The translations under genes and the position numbers were made by a program. Shown in pieces: positions 9,021 to 18,900 of a stretch of 47,765 nucleotides of DNA. This stretch comes from Candidatus Kapaibacterium sp. (GTDB lineage: Bacteria > Bacteroidota > Ignavibacteria > Kapaibacteriales > Kapaibacteriaceae): contig VERF01000014.1 of the NCBI GenBank assembly GCA_018882895.1, forward strand, positions 1 through 47,765, given 5' to 3'. Numbering within the stretch: position 1 is the first letter of the stretch; every line of letters begins with the position of its first letter. The notes under the pieces were generated by a model. The model saw nothing but the letters and a program-made list of their open reading frames with translations, had not been told where the DNA came from and did no database searches.

Positions 9021-9775
9021 CCGACGGAGAGTACCCTTTCAACAAACGAAACGACCTCGTCCGGTGCTTCGATTGGGCTGACATGCCCACCGCTGACGAT
9101 CGTTGTTTGAAGAAACGGGGGTACTCCAACGTAGTCCTCTTTACCTATCAGGGCAAGGGTCGGAACCGTCAGCCGACGAATGAGACTCGTTGCATCGTCC
9201 GCATCAATACGCACGGCCCGGTCCGTATGGCGGATCTCGGCATTGGATAATTGGCTCATGGGACCAGCCAGATATCTGATGTTCACTTCCGTTGCGCTCC
9301 TTGCCATGAGGGCCTTCGCGGCTTGTCGCATGTAGAATCCCCTGAACATCATGGCCGTATGCTGAAGTCGTATCTGCCAGCTCTGCAGGGCCGATAGCTT
9401 CTTGTATGGCATGTTGCAAAGTCCCAGCGAAGCGAATCGATGTGGATGTCTCACTGCTGACCTCAGCAGGGTCATGCTCCCCCACGAATGACCGATACCG
9501 GCCGCCTTCTCGATACCGAGCACATCAAGAACTTCGACAACCAACTCGACGCAATCATCAAGGTCCCAGTCCCTGCGTATGATCTGCTTGCTCTTACCAT
9601 GAAACGGCATGTCGATGGCGATCACTGTCCTGTCAGTGACGCGGCTCATCTGATATGACCACATGTGATGATCGAAATAGACGCCGTGAAGAAACAGCAC
9701 CGGCACGGTACCTGGAACCTGATTGGATACGACGTGAATCGAGCCAAGCGAAGTTTGGATAGTATTCGATTTCAT
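9017..9775 (-). CDS. Alpha/beta hydrolase
   Basis: VPVLFLHGVYFDHHMW, GIGHSWGSMTLL nucleophile elbow, terminal GGHVSPIEAPDEV. Confidence 0.9.
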   Translation of the reverse strand: MKSNTIQTSLGSIHVVSNQVPGTVPVLFLHGVYFDHHMWSYQMSRVTDRTVIAIDMPFHGKSKQIIRRDWDLDDCVELVVEVLDVLGIEKAAGIGHSWGSMTLLRSAVRHPHRFASLGLCNMPYKKLSALQSWQIRLQHTAMMFRGFYMRQAAKALMARSATEVNIRYLAGPMSQLSNAEIRHTDRAVRIDADDATSLIRRLTVPTLALIGKEDYVGVPPFLQTTIVSGGHVSPIEAPDEVVSFVERVLSVG

Positions 9776-10417
9776 TTAGTTACTGATGCAAGGGGCTTTG
9801 TGTGAGAACGTACTGTCTGTGAGTTGACGGACCATGAAGGCAGCCATATCAGGTAGCGTGACCGAGAGCTTTAGCCCCCTACCATCGACTGTTGCATTGA
9901 TGTGATTTGTCTTCTCTTTGTCCACAATGTTGGGACAGCGCACAAGCGTCCAATCCAGACCGCTGCTCATCACGATCGGCTCCATGCGGTTCTTATCATC
10001 GATGATCACCTTGAGCCACTTCATGAACAGGGGCATAATGACGCGTGAAAAGACCCATGGCTGAAAGGCAGCGCTGTCTCCAGCGCCAACGTTGCTCATC
10101 ACAATCAAACGCGGAATGCCTTGGGATGTCATCTCATCAACGATGATCCTTGTAGCGTCGGATAGAAAGGTCGTGGGCTTGCTGTTTCCCTTGCCCCCTA
10201 CCCCTAGACACTGAATCACTGCGTCGCATCCGCTTACGACGCGTGCAACGGCCCGACTGTCCAGCACACTTCCTTCAATGAGTGTGAGGCGTTCAGATTG
10301 TATGGTTACGGCGGAAGTGCTTCGTACCAGCGCAACAACCTGATGCTGCTGGGAGAGGGTTTCCGAAAGAATAGCCCTGCCGGAAAAGCCGGTGGCACCG
10401 AATATCGCAACCTTCAT
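9776..10417 (-). CDS. NAD(P)-binding (NmrA/SDR-like) protein
   Basis: MKVAIFGATGFSGRAILSE Rossmann motif; start refined from the 10501 ORF. Confidence 0.88.
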   Translation of the reverse strand: MKVAIFGATGFSGRAILSETLSQQHQVVALVRSTSAVTIQSERLTLIEGSVLDSRAVARVVSGCDAVIQCLGVGGKGNSKPTTFLSDATRIIVDEMTSQGIPRLIVMSNVGAGDSAAFQPWVFSRVIMPLFMKWLKVIIDDKNRMEPIVMSSGLDWTLVRCPNIVDKEKTNHINATVDGRGLKLSVTLPDMAAFMVRQLTDSTFSHKAPCISN

Positions 10418-10497
10418 CGACGATCCTTTCGTGGTCCAAACATGAATGCAATGTTCGGAGAACGGGGCTTCGTCGACGTGACACAAAAGTGTCAATA

Positions 10498-11097
10498 TCA
10501 ACGCTGCGCCAACCTTTTCCTGATGCGCGTGAGCGACTGCCGCTCAATTCCAAGGTAGGACGCCAGATGCGACAGCGACACTCTGTTGAAGAGGCTTGGA
10601 TGATCTTGCATGAAATCGAGATAACGCTCCTCTGCACTTCGAAAAAGAAAGCTCTCGATTCGTTGTTGCTGTTGCTTGAGTACTTCTTCGGCAATCAGCC
10701 TGCCGTAGCGTTCAAGTCCCGGATACCGTTCATACCCCCTTTGAATGTGCTCATAGCCGAGGCATACCAACACCGTTGGCTCTATGCACTGAAAGAAGTA
10801 CGAACTTGACATCTGTGAGATGAACGATGCGTAGTGCGTGGCATAGCGCTTCTCAGCCACAAAGTTCACGGAAGTCTCATTCCCATCTGCATCAATGTAA
10901 TAGGCTCGCAGGAGTCCCGAATGCACAAAGCCAATCTCTCGCTGAAGCGCTCCGGCCTGAATGAAGTGCTGACGTGGTCCTAGCTCTCTGACGCTGACAC
11001 AATCTCGCAGATAGCTCAGCTCGCCTTCTGTGAGATTAGGACACAGCGACTGCACCGCGAATAGGAAAGACTCGACCGCGCTCATTCTCAGCCTCAT
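10498..11097 (-). CDS. Crp/Fnr-family transcriptional regulator
   Basis: Cyclic-nucleotide-binding-like fold (QHFIQAGALQREIGFVHSGLLRAYYIDADGNE) and C-terminal HTH SLSHLASYLGIERQSLTRIRKRL. Confidence 0.88.
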   Translation of the reverse strand: MRLRMSAVESFLFAVQSLCPNLTEGELSYLRDCVSVRELGPRQHFIQAGALQREIGFVHSGLLRAYYIDADGNETSVNFVAEKRYATHYASFISQMSSSYFFQCIEPTVLVCLGYEHIQRGYERYPGLERYGRLIAEEVLKQQQQRIESFLFRSAEERYLDFMQDHPSLFNRVSLSHLASYLGIERQSLTRIRKRLAQR

Positions 11098-11288
11098 ACT
11101 TCATTGACACACCGCTTACAGCGGTTCCTGGGTATCGAATGCAACCAACACCGAATCGTGAAGTTAGCTGTATTCCGGAATCGGCAACATTTCACTCGTC
11201 GAGTTTATGGGGCGCTATATTCGTTTAGTACACGCCTCCTCCTAGCAATCAAAGCGGAGGAAGACCACACCTTTCGAGAACTTGATCA

Positions 11289-13919
11289 ATGCGACACATA
11301 CTCTCGTTTCTCTTGCTTCTCGTGATCTGCACAGCTGCCAAGGCGCAGACTTCTCTGTATGAGATTCGTCGGGGGAATATTCGTTTTGTTCTTGAGCGTA
11401 AAGGGTTTCAGATTGTAAACGTTGGTACCGGACGAGTTCTCCTGGAAGCGTCAGCTCGAGACGGTGTATTCCCCATCGGACTGTCAACATATCCGCTTTC
11501 AAGGGTTGACTACGTTAACTACATGCACATGGTTGTGAGGGATAGTCTGGCAACAGACCAATGGTTCTGTGATACAATTTCATCGTGGACACCGTCGGAT
11601 TCGGAATATGCTGTTGACGTTCAGATCCGTCGAAGATCAACAGGTCAGGGTTTTAACCTTCGTGTGGCCGTCCTTGATCACGATCGCGTCAGGATTGACA
11701 TCCGAAGCTCAACGAAGCTGGAACGTCCTTGGACGTTTCGAACCAAGCTTCGACTTCGTCTCTTTCCCGATGAGTACCTCATGGGGTTCGGTGAGCGCCT
11801 CGAAGGTGTTGCATTTCGCGGACAGCGACTTCTCAACTGGATCAGTGAGGGGCAGATGGATACCGCCCCATCGCCCCGTCCGCAGGACCAGGGCAACTTT
11901 CGTGTACCATTCTACCTCTCCACACGGGGCTATGGGCTGCTGGTTCACAACAACTCGTGCAGTTCGTTCGATATTGGGCAGGCTGACAGTGCCATCAACG
12001 AGATCGCCGTTTGGGATGAGACGCTTAGTTTTACGGTCTATTCCGGTTCCTCGCCCTCACAGATCATCGAGCGCTACACTGCCGATGCCGGCCGACTCTC
12101 TCGGATGCCCGAGCCGTGGGTATTTGGTGTGTGGGTGATGGCCAAGAACCGGAACTGGTTTCGTACTGAATCAGACAGATCTCTCGAAGTGGCCGATCTG
12201 CTGCGACGCGACAGCATTCCGTGCAGCGCCATCTGGCACCACTACTGGTCGGAGAAGATCAACAACATCATCACAGCCGACATGTCGTGGGACATCGACC
12301 GCACCCGCTATCCCGGCTACGAGAACGTCGTCAGCAAACACCGTCAAAGCGGGTTCAAGGTCCTGCACTACTACTGGCCCTACATCTTCAACGCCGATGC
12401 CGAGTTTACTGCTGCCGATGCTGCCGGCATCTTCATGCGTGATGCCGACGGAAAGACCTTTCTCAATCAATGGCTGTCGTTCTTTGCTCAGGTTGCCGAA
12501 CCGGATCTGACGAAGCATTCCTCACGTACGTGGCTTCAGAACAACATGCTGATCAATGCCGCAGACCTCGGGAGCAGCGGCTGGATGGCTGATTTCGGCG
12601 AGCATCACCGCATCGAAATGGTCGACTCCGCTAAAGACAATCCGTACGTTGTTCACAACGAGTACCCATTGTGGTGGGCGCGGACGAATCAGGAGTTCTG
12701 GGAAAAGCAGAGGCCGGATGGTGATTACACATTCTGGATGCGTGCCGGTTGGACGGGAATCCAGAAGTACTGTCCCCTGATGTGGACCGGTGATACACAG
12801 TTTGACTGGTCTGCGGTCGATGGGATAAAGACCATCATCCCGTCCATCTTATCAGCTGGTCTCTCTGGCCATCCGCTCGTATCTGCGCACCTCGGCGGAT
12901 ACGAATACAACACTCTGCCAATGAACTCTGAAGAGCTCTGGATACGCTGGCTCCAGGTGTGCAGCATGTTTCCGGTCCTGTGGACGCATGAAGGAAATGA
13001 ACTCTTCTTCGGCACGCACCTTGCCTTCGATCAGTCGGAAGCCACACGGTCCATGTTCAAACGATACGCCCGCCTGCATGTCTCGTACGTTCCATACTTC
13101 CTCACCCTTGCCAGGGAAGCTATTGATAAGGGGCTCCCTGTGGCACGACCGCTCTACGTTCATTATCCCGATGACGTGCGCACCATCACGGTTCGTGATC
13201 AGTTCCTTATCGGTGATCGAGTTCTTGTAGCTCCGGTGCTCGACTCCGGAGCTACAACACGCAGCGTTGTGTTTCCTGCAGGACGCTGGTACGACGTTCG
13301 CACAGGCGCACTGGCAGCAACCGGTCCTGCCCGCCTTAGCGTCTCTGCACCGCTGGATCATCTGCCGATCTATGTGCGGGAGGGGGCCATCCTACCGATG
13401 TATGATCAGCCCCATATCGAGACTCTTGTTCGTGACGTACCGGGAGTGAAGGATTTCAATCATGCCGATAGTTCACTGCAACTGCGGTTCTATGGCTGCG
13501 GCAGGGACTCGCTGACTCTTTGGGATGGTACGCAGATCGTGATGCATCGGACCTCCAGTGATTCCACGATATCCGTTACCGGCGGACCACAACGTCGCAT
13601 CACGTCATTGTTTATCAACGACCCAACTCAACCATGTATCACAAGCGTGGCAGGAGATGCACCACAGAGTACGATCAACGTCTACCCCAACCCGACGACG
13701 GGGCTTTCCACCATCTCATTGGCACTCAATGGTGTGGCACCTGCCACAATCACCATCATTACTGCTGAGGGCTCTATGCTGCGCACACGGAACGTTGAAC
13801 AGCCCCGAGCAGACGGTATAGAGCTACTCGATCTTAGTGACCTTCCCAACGGCATGTATCTCGTTGTGGTTTCACAGCAAGGAAATTCCCGATCGATCAC
13901 CGTGATAAAGAATGGGTGA
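11289..13919 (+). CDS. Glycoside hydrolase family 31 (sulfoquinovosidase/YihQ-like subgroup) with T9SS sorting domain
   Basis: Signal peptide MRHILSFLLLLVICTAAKAQ; GWMADFGEH nucleophile motif; MWTGDTQFDWSAVDGIKTIIPSILSAGLSGHPLVSAHLGGYE; INVYPNPTTG tail. Confidence 0.88.
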   Translation: MRHILSFLLLLVICTAAKAQTSLYEIRRGNIRFVLERKGFQIVNVGTGRVLLEASARDGVFPIGLSTYPLSRVDYVNYMHMVVRDSLATDQWFCDTISSWTPSDSEYAVDVQIRRRSTGQGFNLRVAVLDHDRVRIDIRSSTKLERPWTFRTKLRLRLFPDEYLMGFGERLEGVAFRGQRLLNWISEGQMDTAPSPRPQDQGNFRVPFYLSTRGYGLLVHNNSCSSFDIGQADSAINEIAVWDETLSFTVYSGSSPSQIIERYTADAGRLSRMPEPWVFGVWVMAKNRNWFRTESDRSLEVADLLRRDSIPCSAIWHHYWSEKINNIITADMSWDIDRTRYPGYENVVSKHRQSGFKVLHYYWPYIFNADAEFTAADAAGIFMRDADGKTFLNQWLSFFAQVAEPDLTKHSSRTWLQNNMLINAADLGSSGWMADFGEHHRIEMVDSAKDNPYVVHNEYPLWWARTNQEFWEKQRPDGDYTFWMRAGWTGIQKYCPLMWTGDTQFDWSAVDGIKTIIPSILSAGLSGHPLVSAHLGGYEYNTLPMNSEELWIRWLQVCSMFPVLWTHEGNELFFGTHLAFDQSEATRSMFKRYARLHVSYVPYFLTLAREAIDKGLPVARPLYVHYPDDVRTITVRDQFLIGDRVLVAPVLDSGATTRSVVFPAGRWYDVRTGALAATGPARLSVSAPLDHLPIYVREGAILPMYDQPHIETLVRDVPGVKDFNHADSSLQLRFYGCGRDSLTLWDGTQIVMHRTSSDSTISVTGGPQRRITSLFINDPTQPCITSVAGDAPQSTINVYPNPTTGLSTISLALNGVAPATITIITAEGSMLRTRNVEQPRADGIELLDLSDLPNGMYLVVVSQQGNSRSITVIKNG

Positions 13920-13927
13920 TCAAAGCT

Positions 13928-14302
13928 TCACTTCTGCTGATACAGGGCAATTCTGTTACCTTCGGTGTCCTCGAATTCGGCCACAAGCCCCATTCCATTG
14001 TCGGTGACCGGGTAGAGAACCCTACCTCCACACGTCGTTGCACGGTGCAGTGTTGCTGCGATGTCGTGCGTCGCGAAGTAGACCAAAACTCCGTCATGCG
14101 TTGGTTTGTAGATCTCGCCCTTTGCCAAAGCACCGGAGATGCCCGCTCTTTGGTCATTGAACGGAAGCATGGCCATCTCGTTACCATCAATGATCGTCGT
14201 ATCAAATTCAAATCCAAAGACCGCACCGTAGAACGTCATCGCTCTATCGATGTCGCAGACGGGTATCTCGACGAACACGACAGGGTTTGTGGTTTGCGGC
14301 AT
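13928..14302 (-). CDS. VOC/glyoxalase-family protein
   Basis: VVFVEIPVCDIDRAMTFYGAVFGFEF...GLVAEFEDTEGNRIALYQ. Confidence 0.9.
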   Translation of the reverse strand: MPQTTNPVVFVEIPVCDIDRAMTFYGAVFGFEFDTTIIDGNEMAMLPFNDQRAGISGALAKGEIYKPTHDGVLVYFATHDIAATLHRATTCGGRVLYPVTDNGMGLVAEFEDTEGNRIALYQQK

Positions 14303-14358
14303 GATGTTCCGGGCGAATGTATACCTGATGAGGCTTCAACAAGGCCTGTACCGGCTGC

Positions 14359-15945
14359 CTAAGGCATGACAACAAAGCCGGCCGTGCCCGATCTATCGTC
14401 ACTTTGGACAACAACATGATACGCGCCCTGTGCCAACCCTTGGGTGCTGATGTGCACCTGGCTGTTTACCATCACAGCAGTCACGTGTCGAACGAGCTGA
14501 CCACTGACTGAATAGATCTGAGCAGTAAGAGGGGTATCAGCCTGCAGTGACAGCGGTGCTGCATCGATGCACACGGATCCGTCGGAAACAGGATTGGGGA
14601 AGACATTAAGCTCTGTGGAAGCGGACGTGTGATCATCTCCATCAACAGATGTTGGCATTCCCGTGACCAAATGCACCAGACCCTGGGCATACCACCGGGC
14701 CATGTAGTCATTCGGATGGAGTGAATTCGATGTGAAACACGATGCCCCCTTACGATCGTAGAGTGCCTTGCTCGTGGTCGTCATGTCAAACACCGCCACA
14801 GCCGGACCCTCCAGTGCGTTCATCTGGCGCAGGAACTCATAGATCCATGCTTCGCCGTCCTTCGGAGCTCCGGGCGAGTTCACATCGGGTAGCATGTTGC
14901 TGATCAGAATGAACTCGGCATCAGGACAATCCGATTTGATCTTCTGAATGGTCGACTCGAGACTCGCGCGGAAGGCTGAGCCACTTGTCTGCCCCCAAAT
15001 GTCATTCATCCCCATATCGATGATCACAAGGTCAGGATTGTTCGGACTGACCAATTGTCGGCAGTACCGATCTGCCCATGCAATGGTCTTGCCGCCGCAA
15101 CTACTGTTGTGCAGTGTCACGTCTGTCTTGAACTGATTCTGAAGATGATCACAGAACAGGTCGACATAGCTACGCATGTAAGGATCGGTGGGTGGAAAGT
15201 TCTTTGCGTCGCCGGCAAATCCCGAGACGTTCAGTCCCGCCGTCAGGCTCATGCCGAGTGCCTGCACGGTAAGGGGCTTCCCCTGCTGCAGCTTTCGCAA
15301 TGTGTTCGGCAGAAGAGCCCCCTTGGCAGACCAAGCAGCAGAAGGGTCCCATCCGTCTCGCTCCCGAACATACGTGACGTAGGTCCACGACGTAGCGGCA
15401 ACATTGATCAGACCATTAGGAGTGCCGTTTCCGCGCTGCCCCTGCTTGGCCACGTATGTCTGCGAGGGACCGGCCGACTTCTGCGTGATGACGTTGCCGC
15501 TCATCGTGTAGTCGACTCCCTCCCCAAAGAGGCGGGTGCCGTTGTAGTTCGTCACCGAGATGATCTTACGCGGTCGATACAGCAATCGCGATTCAGATCC
15601 GATGCCCGTAAGTACCACTGCTTCTTTGGTGATCGTATCTCCCTGCCAGAACGGTCGAAGCATCTCGTGGGTCGAAACTCGCGAGGGATTTGCGGTGTAG
15701 TTCGGAAACTCGTAGTAGCCCCCATTGCGCGGTGTTACAAGGGCCCACGCTGCCTTTGCCGGTGAGCACGACCACACAGCCTCGGCCGCATCAACGGTCA
15801 GAAGTTCCCGTCCCGCTGCGTCATAGAATGCGCACTGACCACCGGCATAGTATACCGTATTAGCAGTGGCCGAGACTGCTCCCGGTGGGATCTGGGCATT
15901 CAGGGCGAAGCAGCTGACGCAGAACAGAAATAAGATGGTTTTCAT
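14359..15945 (-). CDS. SGNH/GDSL-family hydrolase with T9SS sorting domain
   Basis: LGMSLTAG, SSCGGKTI, DMGMNDIWG, LHPNDYMARWYAQG blocks; LNVFPNPVSDG...GLAQGAYHVVV tail; start refined to MKTILFLFCVSCFALNAQ. Confidence 0.82.
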   Translation of the reverse strand: MKTILFLFCVSCFALNAQIPPGAVSATANTVYYAGGQCAFYDAAGRELLTVDAAEAVWSCSPAKAAWALVTPRNGGYYEFPNYTANPSRVSTHEMLRPFWQGDTITKEAVVLTGIGSESRLLYRPRKIISVTNYNGTRLFGEGVDYTMSGNVITQKSAGPSQTYVAKQGQRGNGTPNGLINVAATSWTYVTYVRERDGWDPSAAWSAKGALLPNTLRKLQQGKPLTVQALGMSLTAGLNVSGFAGDAKNFPPTDPYMRSYVDLFCDHLQNQFKTDVTLHNSSCGGKTIAWADRYCRQLVSPNNPDLVIIDMGMNDIWGQTSGSAFRASLESTIQKIKSDCPDAEFILISNMLPDVNSPGAPKDGEAWIYEFLRQMNALEGPAVAVFDMTTTSKALYDRKGASCFTSNSLHPNDYMARWYAQGLVHLVTGMPTSVDGDDHTSASTELNVFPNPVSDGSVCIDAAPLSLQADTPLTAQIYSVSGQLVRHVTAVMVNSQVHISTQGLAQGAYHVVVQSDDRSGTAGFVVMP

Positions 15946-15995
15946 CTTTGTTGCTCTAGTAAATTGAGCCGCAATTTCATCCTCGTCACCGGCAA

Positions 15996-18900
15996 TTGCA
16001 AGCTCCCTGCATGTTCCGTTGCGCCTTCTTCGTTTCACTGTGTCTGATGCTCACAACGGTCACGATCCGTGCACAGACAATATCGACCAAGGGTACGGAT
16101 TTCTGGCTGACGTTCATGCAGAACTCGGGAGTTCCGAACACCTATCTCTTCTTCGGGGCTGACTCTGCGGCTACGGTCAAGGTCTATCAGGGTGCGACCC
16201 TATTGACCACGCTTTCGATTCCCGCCAATACCAATATTCCCTATCAGGTAATGGCGCTGAGTGCTCACCAGACGAACAGCGACGTTGTCAATGTGAGTAG
16301 GGCCATCCGGGTAACTTCCGACAAACCGATAACACTCTCGGCATTCAACACCGAGCTGATGAGCACCGACGCAGCAGTTATCCTTCCGGTTCAAGCATTG
16401 GGCGACAAGTATTTTGTACCCTGTTACCGGCACTACGTTCTGTCTGGAACAGCAGGCCCGATTCTTGACTGGGCCAGTCAGTTTGCCGTCGTAGCACACA
16501 CGGATGCCACGCTCATCCAGATCACGCCATCGGCACCGATTGCCAAGGCAGGGGGCGGCCTGCGTCCGGCAGGTGTTCCATATTCGGTCACCCTCAACAA
16601 GGGCGATGTCTATCAGGCACAGACCGACCAGGTCAAGGATGACCTCACCGGAACGCTCGTGCAGGTCGTAAGCTCCGGCGCGAGCTGCGGCAGCATCGCC
16701 GTGTTTAGCGGACATCAGCGCACGGCGATCCCAGACACATCGAAGTTCAGCAGAGATCATCTGGTAGAGCAGATTCCGCCGACGCGCACATGGGGCACAA
16801 CGTTCGTAGTGCCTCCGATAGCCTACGCAACAAAATTCATTGTGCGCATCCTGTCATCTGAACCGAACACGTCAGTGACATTTGATGGCACGACAACAAG
16901 CATCGCCCAGACTGGTGGCTTCATAGAGTACACCGTTGCCGGGAACAGAACATACGCCGTCAGCGCAGACAAGCCGATATTGGTGGCGCAGTATGCGATG
17001 ACTGCCAATGAGGGCTTCGATCCCGTTCGTGGCGTAGGCGACCCGTTCATGATCATCGTTCCACCGCTGGAGCAGCGCATCGATCGATTTGTCTTTAACT
17101 CCTATGTGCCACCGACTTCGACAAGTACGGTCGTCCAAGATGGATGGCGCAACAACCTCTACGTAGCTCTCATTGGTGACAAATCAGAGCTTGGCAATGT
17201 CACCATCGATGGCCTCTCGATCACAACGATCCAGGGCCGTGCCGCATTGCCAGTCGTCTACGGCACCATCGATGCAACACCGCAGATCCAATGCGTTACG
17301 GTGCGGGTTCCCGAGGGCATTCATAGCGTCGATGCTTCAAACGGCAAGGGCGTCATTGGCATCATGTATGGGCTGACGCAGCTGGATTCGTACGGATTCT
17401 TAGCAGGATCGAAGTTCAACAACATTCGCACCACCATTTCCGTAAGGCAACCTCCGTTCTGTCCAGGCAAGCCCCTTACCTTCGTCGGCTCGAGCAAAGA
17501 CTCCTTGGAGATCACAGCCTGGAGCTGGTGGTTTGAGCACGACAGCACATCGGCAACCGGACAGAGCACGCAGAAGACGTTCAAGGAGCCCGGAACCTAT
17601 CGAGTTCGCCTCATCGCTACTCGCAATGGATGCTCTGCTGATACGGTCTTCACAACCATTGAAATCAAGGCTGCGTTCACCCTCACTGCTCGCGCTGAAC
17701 CAAGCCCTGCATGCGTTGGTCAGAATGTGCGATTGATCGCCTCTGAACCTTCAGGGGTAGGCCCCTTGACGTACAAGTGGATGCGTGACTCTGCATTCAC
17801 GTCTGAGCTGCGTGATACGAATCAGAGAACAGCGACGGTCTTGCACACTGCGGCCGGACGTTTTCGATATCGCGTTGTGGCGGTTGACACAGGCGGATGC
17901 CCTGTCGAAACCACTGTATGGGTCGTCGTTGTCGCCCCACCAAGAATCAACGTGCCCGATACGATTCGGATCTGTGCTGGATCGACAACCAGGATCGACG
18001 GCATCGTATCCGACACTGCCGGCTATGCCGTCATGTGGACCGGACCTACCGGGCCACGGGCAGGCATCGTGTCAAATCCTGCGCTGCCGAGTATCAGCTT
18101 GAGAGTTGACTCGGCAGGAACATATGCCTACACATTGGAGGCTACGAACAAGTATGGCTGCAAGAGTCAAAAGTCCGTCGTGATCGTCGCCTCGAGTGTT
18201 CCCATCATCACGGGTATGGATTCGACAACCCGCATCAGTTGTCTTGGGGCCAATGACCCTCCCGTGCGGATTGGAGAGAACATTTTGGTCTCAGGGGGCA
18301 TTGCACCCTATCGATACACATGGCGAGTCAAGTCAGGCGACGGCAATTCGATCATTGGCCCAACTGATCAGCGCACGGCCCAGGTCCGTCCGACGGGCAC
18401 CACAACCTATATCCTGCGTGTGACCGATTCGCGAAGTCCAGTTGGATGCTCGTCTGAGTTCGAGATCACGATTCAGTTGAGATCTGTGCCGGATGCCAAC
18501 GCCGGCCCCGATCGACTTCTATGTGTTTGCCGTGACACGTCCGGCACGACCATCGGTACTGATGCCAAGTGCGGAACACCTCCGTTTACGTATTCGTGGC
18601 TGCCGGTTCGTGGGCTTTCGAACCCTACGTCATCGACGTCAGCACGAACCTCCGCCAAGCCAGACGTTACGACCGCGTACATCCTCACCGTCACAGATGC
18701 CGCCCAGCTCATCTCCCGTGACACGGTCGTTGTGCAAGTGGAGCAGTGTCCGAGCATTCAGCTCGATACGATACACAGTGCATGCGCCGCGGCACCGACG
18801 ATCAAGCTGGACCCAAAGATCCTGAGTGACTCGCTCGGGATGTCCTATCGGTGGACTCCAGGCTGGATGGTCAGCGACTCAACATCTCGCCGCCCGTTCG

